A stretch of DNA of 7,486 nucleotides. Origin: Bacteroidia bacterium. GTDB lineage: Bacteria; Bacteroidota; Bacteroidia; Bacteroidales; Azobacteroidaceae. A program made the position numbers and the translations under genes. Below the pieces are notes generated by a model that saw only the letters and a program-made list of their open reading frames with translations, was not told the DNA's origin and made no database searches. Within the stretch, counting starts at the first letter, position 1. Each line of letters opens with the position of its first letter. Below are positions 6,795 to 7,486 of this stretch, in pieces. The DNA is taken from contig BNTU01000140.1 of the NCBI GenBank assembly GCA_025996835.1, positions 1-7,486 of the forward strand. Direction: 5' to 3'.

Positions 6795-6802
6795 TAACTT
6801 TG
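6795..6802 (+). promoter_or_regulatory. -7 box TAACTTTG of array copy 3, with overlapping TTTGC-N-GCAAA dyad
   Basis: The third instance of the spacer promoter ends 17 nt before the ATG at 6820. The dyad is TTTGCAGCAAA (6799-6809). The 40-nt spacer differs from the copy 1-2 spacer at a single position, apart from the stop-codon context. No clear -33 element is seen. Confidence 0.65.
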
Positions 6803-6819
6803 CAGCAAATTTAAAATGT

Positions 6820-7486
6820 ATGCAAAAATTACCTATCGGAATACAGTCGTTTGCGAATTTGCGCAATGATGATTGCTTGTATGTTGATAAGACGGAGGTT
6901 ATTCACCGCCTTATCACATCGGGCAGAGTTTTCTTTTTGTCGCGCCCACGGCGATTTGGAAAATCGCTGCTGGTGAGCACAATGGAAGCCATCTTTAAGG
7001 GCAAAAAATCCTTATTTAGGGGGCTTTGGATTGAAGATAATTGGGATTGGACAGTGACCAATCCGGTGATTCGCTTGGATTTTGGAGGGATGGCTTTCCA
7101 AACGGAGGATGAGTTAAAATCATCGCTCAATACTTTTTTGGATTTATATGCAAGCAATAATCAAATATCTTTAATAGGGGACACGTATGCCGGAAAATTC
7201 ATGGAGTTGATAGAAAAATTACATCAGTCCACGAATAAGCAAGTCGTTATTTTGATTGACGAATACGACAAACCCATCATTGACAATTTGACCGATTTGA
7301 AAAAGGCTGACAAAATTCGTGCCATTCTTCACGCTTTCTATCAGGTGATGAAAGCCGCCGATGAGCATTTGCGCTTTGTGTTTTTGACGGGCGTATCCAA
7401 ATTTTCCAAGGTATCTATCTTTTCGGGGTTAAACAATCTGCGCGACATTACACTTGATGAACAATTTGCCACCATCTGTGGCTATA
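6820..7486 (+). CDS. AAA-ATPase_like / PD-(D/E)XK family protein, N-terminal part (copy 3)
   Basis: The open frame runs from ATG 6820 off the window end, giving 222 residues with no stop. It begins MQKLPIGIQSFANLRND and has the P-loop SRPRRFGKS (41-49), Walker B VVILIDEYDKP (142-152), and sensor-like FVFLTGVSKFSK (186-197), ending at ATICGY. Only the ATPase domain is visible; the nuclease half should lie beyond the window. Residues 90-127 (GMAFQTEDELKSSL...) form a third version of the hypervariable segment. From the Walker B region to the sensor motif it matches copy 1 closely rather than copy 2. At 78-82 (TVTNP) it matches copy 2 instead. Near the end it has LRDITLDEQFA where copies 1 and 2 have LIDITLEAQFA. 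It is a mosaic paralogue, apparently intact as far as it can be seen. Confidence 0.9.
   Translation, partial: MQKLPIGIQSFANLRNDDCLYVDKTEVIHRLITSGRVFFLSRPRRFGKSLLVSTMEAIFKGKKSLFRGLWIEDNWDWTVTNPVIRLDFGGMAFQTEDELKSSLNTFLDLYASNNQISLIGDTYAGKFMELIEKLHQSTNKQVVILIDEYDKPIIDNLTDLKKADKIRAILHAFYQVMKAADEHLRFVFLTGVSKFSKVSIFSGLNNLRDITLDEQFATICGY

Noticed and set aside
3496..7486. The repeated units as a transposon or insertion sequence
   Set aside because: There are no terminal inverted repeats or transposase motifs. The repeats are whole genes plus promoters in head-to-tail order, which fits tandem duplication by homologous recombination.

Overview
The window most likely comes from a Bacteroidota (Bacteroidales-like) chromosome. 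Three lines of sequence evidence support this. Perfect TAnnTTTG boxes, the Bacteroidota -7 promoter element, lie just upstream of genes on both strands. The start codons lack clear Shine-Dalgarno sequences. The main gene family, an AAA-ATPase_like domain fused to a PD-(D/E)XK nuclease, is one that Bacteroidota often carry in many copies. No RNA gene, CRISPR array, transposase or integrase is visible.

Layout: (1) nt 1-517, + strand, is the 3' end of one AAA/PD-(D/E)XK gene (copy 0). (2) nt 518-3488 hold a three-gene minus-strand operon for surface-glycan synthesis. Reading in transcription order it encodes an FkbM-type methyltransferase (2499-3416), a family-2 rhamnosyltransferase-like glycosyltransferase (1626-2465) and a fucosyltransferase-like GT-B enzyme (651-1580). 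A -7 box at 3458-3465 probably drives it. (3) nt 3489-7486, + strand, are a head-to-tail array of further family members: copy 1 (3533-5137), copy 2 (5178-6779) and the 5' part of copy 3 (6820 onward, cut by the window end). Spacers between array genes are 40 nt and each carries the same TAACTTTG promoter box.

Two things stand out. First, the array genes are mosaics. Their first ~80 codons and last ~285 codons are almost identical between copies, while about 38 codons between the Walker A-like and Walker B motifs are nearly unrelated. Copies 1 and 2 share a 3' tract of about 855 nt with only about six differences, which suggests recent gene conversion or duplication. Second, the glycan operon seems to interrupt the array cleanly. 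A 7-bp direct repeat AATTTTC flanks it (516-522 and 3489-3495). Removing the operon and one repeat rebuilds a 42-nt spacer that matches the native 40-nt spacers.

The glycan genes plausibly act together at the cytoplasmic face of the membrane, building and methylating a polysaccharide or glycoprotein glycan. The role of the AAA/PD-(D/E)XK family is not established. The combination of ATPase, intact nuclease motif, tandem expansion and a hypervariable segment fits a diversifying defence, self/non-self or selfish-element function, but that is inference.
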